From the NCBI GenBank assembly GCA_008933995.1, contig WARS01000110.1, forward strand, positions 434,001-498,000: DNA of 64,000 nucleotides. Reading direction: 5' to 3'. Origin of the DNA: Datnioides undecimradiatus. Its lineage: Eukaryota; Chordata; Actinopteri; Lobotiformes; Datnioididae. Under the pieces are notes generated by a model. The model worked only from the letters and a program-made list of their open reading frames with translations, was not told where the DNA came from and ran no database searches. How positions within the stretch are numbered: position 1 is the stretch's first letter; every line of letters starts with the position of its first letter. Position numbers and translations under genes: made by a program. This document shows, piece by piece, positions 62,051 to 64,000 of this stretch.

Positions 62051-63403
62051 AATAAGCTGAGAGGACGACGTGAAAATGAGTCAGACACCGTTTCCTGCGT
62101 AACCACCTTTTCACTCTTTAAACACTCACTGTGCCATGAATAAAGCATCTGCTCGCGCAAGATGGTAGGCATCAATATAACATTCTTCCAAAGGTGCTAA
62201 ACCAAAACACATGCAATGACTGAAGTCCTCGCTGGCTTACTACAAAATACAAAGCTACAAACAAGCACCTCTTTGCTGTCACCGTATTGCTGTGCAGTAT
62301 CAAGTGCTGACAGAAAAAGTAAACAAGGTGTTCAGAGAGATATAGGGTATATTGTTTACATTCTCCAGACTGACTGTGGCTCTCTGTAAAAGGGGAAGAA
62401 CAGGATTTACAGTCTGATGAACTTTCCTGAAAAGCAGTTAAGTTCAGTAGTCCATGTGGTTCATTTTAAAAGGAGCTCGCGTGTATAATGGGCCACCTGT
62501 TATCGACCTCAGACCTGTTATCGAAGTCAGACCTTTCTGCACCAGGGGAACTCAGAACCAATCTGATTACAGCCTCTATGACTTCAGTTATACAGAGTCT
62601 TTTAAATGATTGTTTTAATTTTCTGGTTTGTTTCATTCTCCTCAGTCCCATCTGTGCTGTTTTCACCATCAGCAAGGCGGTGATTTTCTGCCTGAAAAGA
62701 AGGTCTAAGGTCTGAAAACTCACTATGCAGTACCTTTCCAGCACCAAGCAGATAAAGTCAGAGACCAGCTTGTGAACTAGTGGATTTATTTATTATTTAG
62801 AGCTACGTTTGTCCCTCAGTAGTTGGTGAAGTGCCTCCAACATGCCTCCAAATGAAAGCTGCTGTTTCTCCTGTCTGGACTGGCTGTTGTGTTAAAAGCT
62901 CTCCTTCCTTTTTGTGTTCCTGCAGCGGACTGATGGGTGGTGGCGAGGTGGGTGCGACATGATATTCAGCTGCTGCACAGTGACTTAGTGCCAGATTAGG
63001 AAAAAAGGAACTAGACCCATGGGATTAAAATAAAAGTCGATGACCTTGTAGCAGTATGAAAAATTGCTCTGTTGTAAGTTAAAGTAAGTTCACAGTGAAG
63101 ACTTCCTTATCGTTAAACATTATGCCTCTAACAGTGGTTAAACTCTGTCTGACTTCAGTCATAATAGATAAAAAACCATAAAGCCAGTCATGGAAAAGTC
63201 AAGGGGTCATATTCAGTGTGATACTTACAAACCAGCACTGGTTTGTACTTATGAGAATACCTTATACATTTTCGGTCATTGCTTCAAGCTATAAATCAGC
63301 TACGTGCATCTTTTTTCATGTGGGTCACTCACGGGGTTACAAGGGAGTCTTCATGAGGCAACACGTCCTCAGGTGTGGTGTTCAGCGATCGACGGCGTTA
63401 GCA

Positions 63404-63425
63404 TTTTTTTTTTTTTTTTTTTTTT
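63404..63425. repeat. Poly-T tract
   Basis: 22 uninterrupted T residues. Confidence 0.9.
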
Positions 63426-64000
63426 GCGGATAGTCGACACAGCTGGAATGTTAACATTAATTATTTAATGCTTGGACACAAGTGGGGCCTCCCAGTGCAT
63501 AATCACGTAAATCAGTGTCTTGCTCCTCTGTGGTGGAGATAGTGAAAACCTTACACGAATGTCATGCTGCTGCACCGGAATGGGAACAAACAGTAAATCA
63601 TGTTGAATAGAGGTGATTTTCATGCATGGAGTGGAAGTCTACAAGCTATGGGAAAGTGAACAAAGCACACCATTGAGGCTTTATGCACAATTTACTCCAT
63701 GTAAGCTTTATTTGTTATTAAAACATAGACTTTTTTTTTTTGTTCTGTGGCTTCTGGATCTGCCAGATGTGTCAATAGGTCTACTGTAAGCAGCTGTGAT
63801 TACTGTGCAAATTGGTTTTGTCATGCTTGGTGTATATTTGCTGTGAAGTTCAAACTAGCATTCCCTGAAATTAAAACATTACACCCTACTATCAAATACT
63901 TATTGTTATTATATGCCAGCAATGCTTTCAAAATGCAAGGGGGCCGAGTAAGTTTAGTGCAACAACTGAGCAGTGCAGCATGTTAACAGTGCCCATTTCA

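Larger units (their letters stand above)
60311..64000. other. il18 5' flank, no recognised gene
   Basis: Upstream of il18. Features seen are a GTT repeat (60981-61001), a TG microsatellite (61741-61774), a CTCF-like word (62033-62050) and a T-run (63404-63425). The block 61006-61600 has short open frames on both strands that look like decayed coding or transposon sequence, but I cannot assign a family. Neighbours expected from mammals (tex12, bco2) are not visible within this stretch. Confidence 0.55.

Noticed and set aside
1-64000. CRISPR arrays, prokaryotic operons, integrated viral genes and tRNA/rRNA genes.
   Set aside because: No regularly spaced repeats, no recognisable viral or bacterial proteins, and no tRNA or rRNA signatures that I could support by eye.

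Overview
The window is nuclear DNA of a bony fish, probably a percomorph teleost. It carries spliced vertebrate genes with GT-AG introns, many of them short. It also has interspersed repeats of types common in teleosts and abundant CA/TG microsatellites. I see no bacterial, viral or organellar genes.

Five protein-coding genes can be reconstructed exon by exon, each with an unbroken reading frame from ATG to stop. (1) snx19, minus strand, 34826 down to 1427: 13 coding exons, 987 residues (TM anchor, PXA, PX, nexin-C). One intron of 21.9 kb (3154-25053) separates the last three exons from the rest. (2) A secreted L-amino-acid oxidase, plus strand, 41625-45269: 7 coding exons, 510 residues, behind a TATA-type promoter with an interferon-response element. 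(3) timm8b, minus strand, 48969-47775: 2 exons, 89 residues. (4) sdhd, plus strand, 49587-54352: 4 exons, 158 residues, head-to-head with timm8b. (5) il18, minus strand, 60310-56707: 6 exons, 247 residues, tail-to-tail with sdhd.

Layout: 1-1426 is the snx19 3' flank. 1427-34826 is snx19. 34827-41624 holds the snx19 and oxidase 5' regions, including a ZNF143/Staf-type site and an inverted repeat. 41625-45580 is the oxidase gene. 45580-47774 is a gene-poor gap. 47775-54352 is the mitochondrial pair timm8b/sdhd with a shared promoter. 54353-56706 is the convergent 3' space. 56707-60310 is il18. 60311-64000 holds repeats and no recognised gene. The timm8b-sdhd-il18 block matches the neighbourhood on human 11q23. 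In this fish two innate-immunity genes, il18 and the oxidase, flank the two mitochondrial genes.

The most useful second-look items are: the 21.9 kb snx19 intron and its possible regulatory or nested content; a GC-AG intron at the end of snx19; the ISRE/TATA promoter of the oxidase; the long il18 prodomain with a candidate caspase site; and a CD59/Ly6-like exon fragment inside the large intron. I did not find a clearly new biological system.
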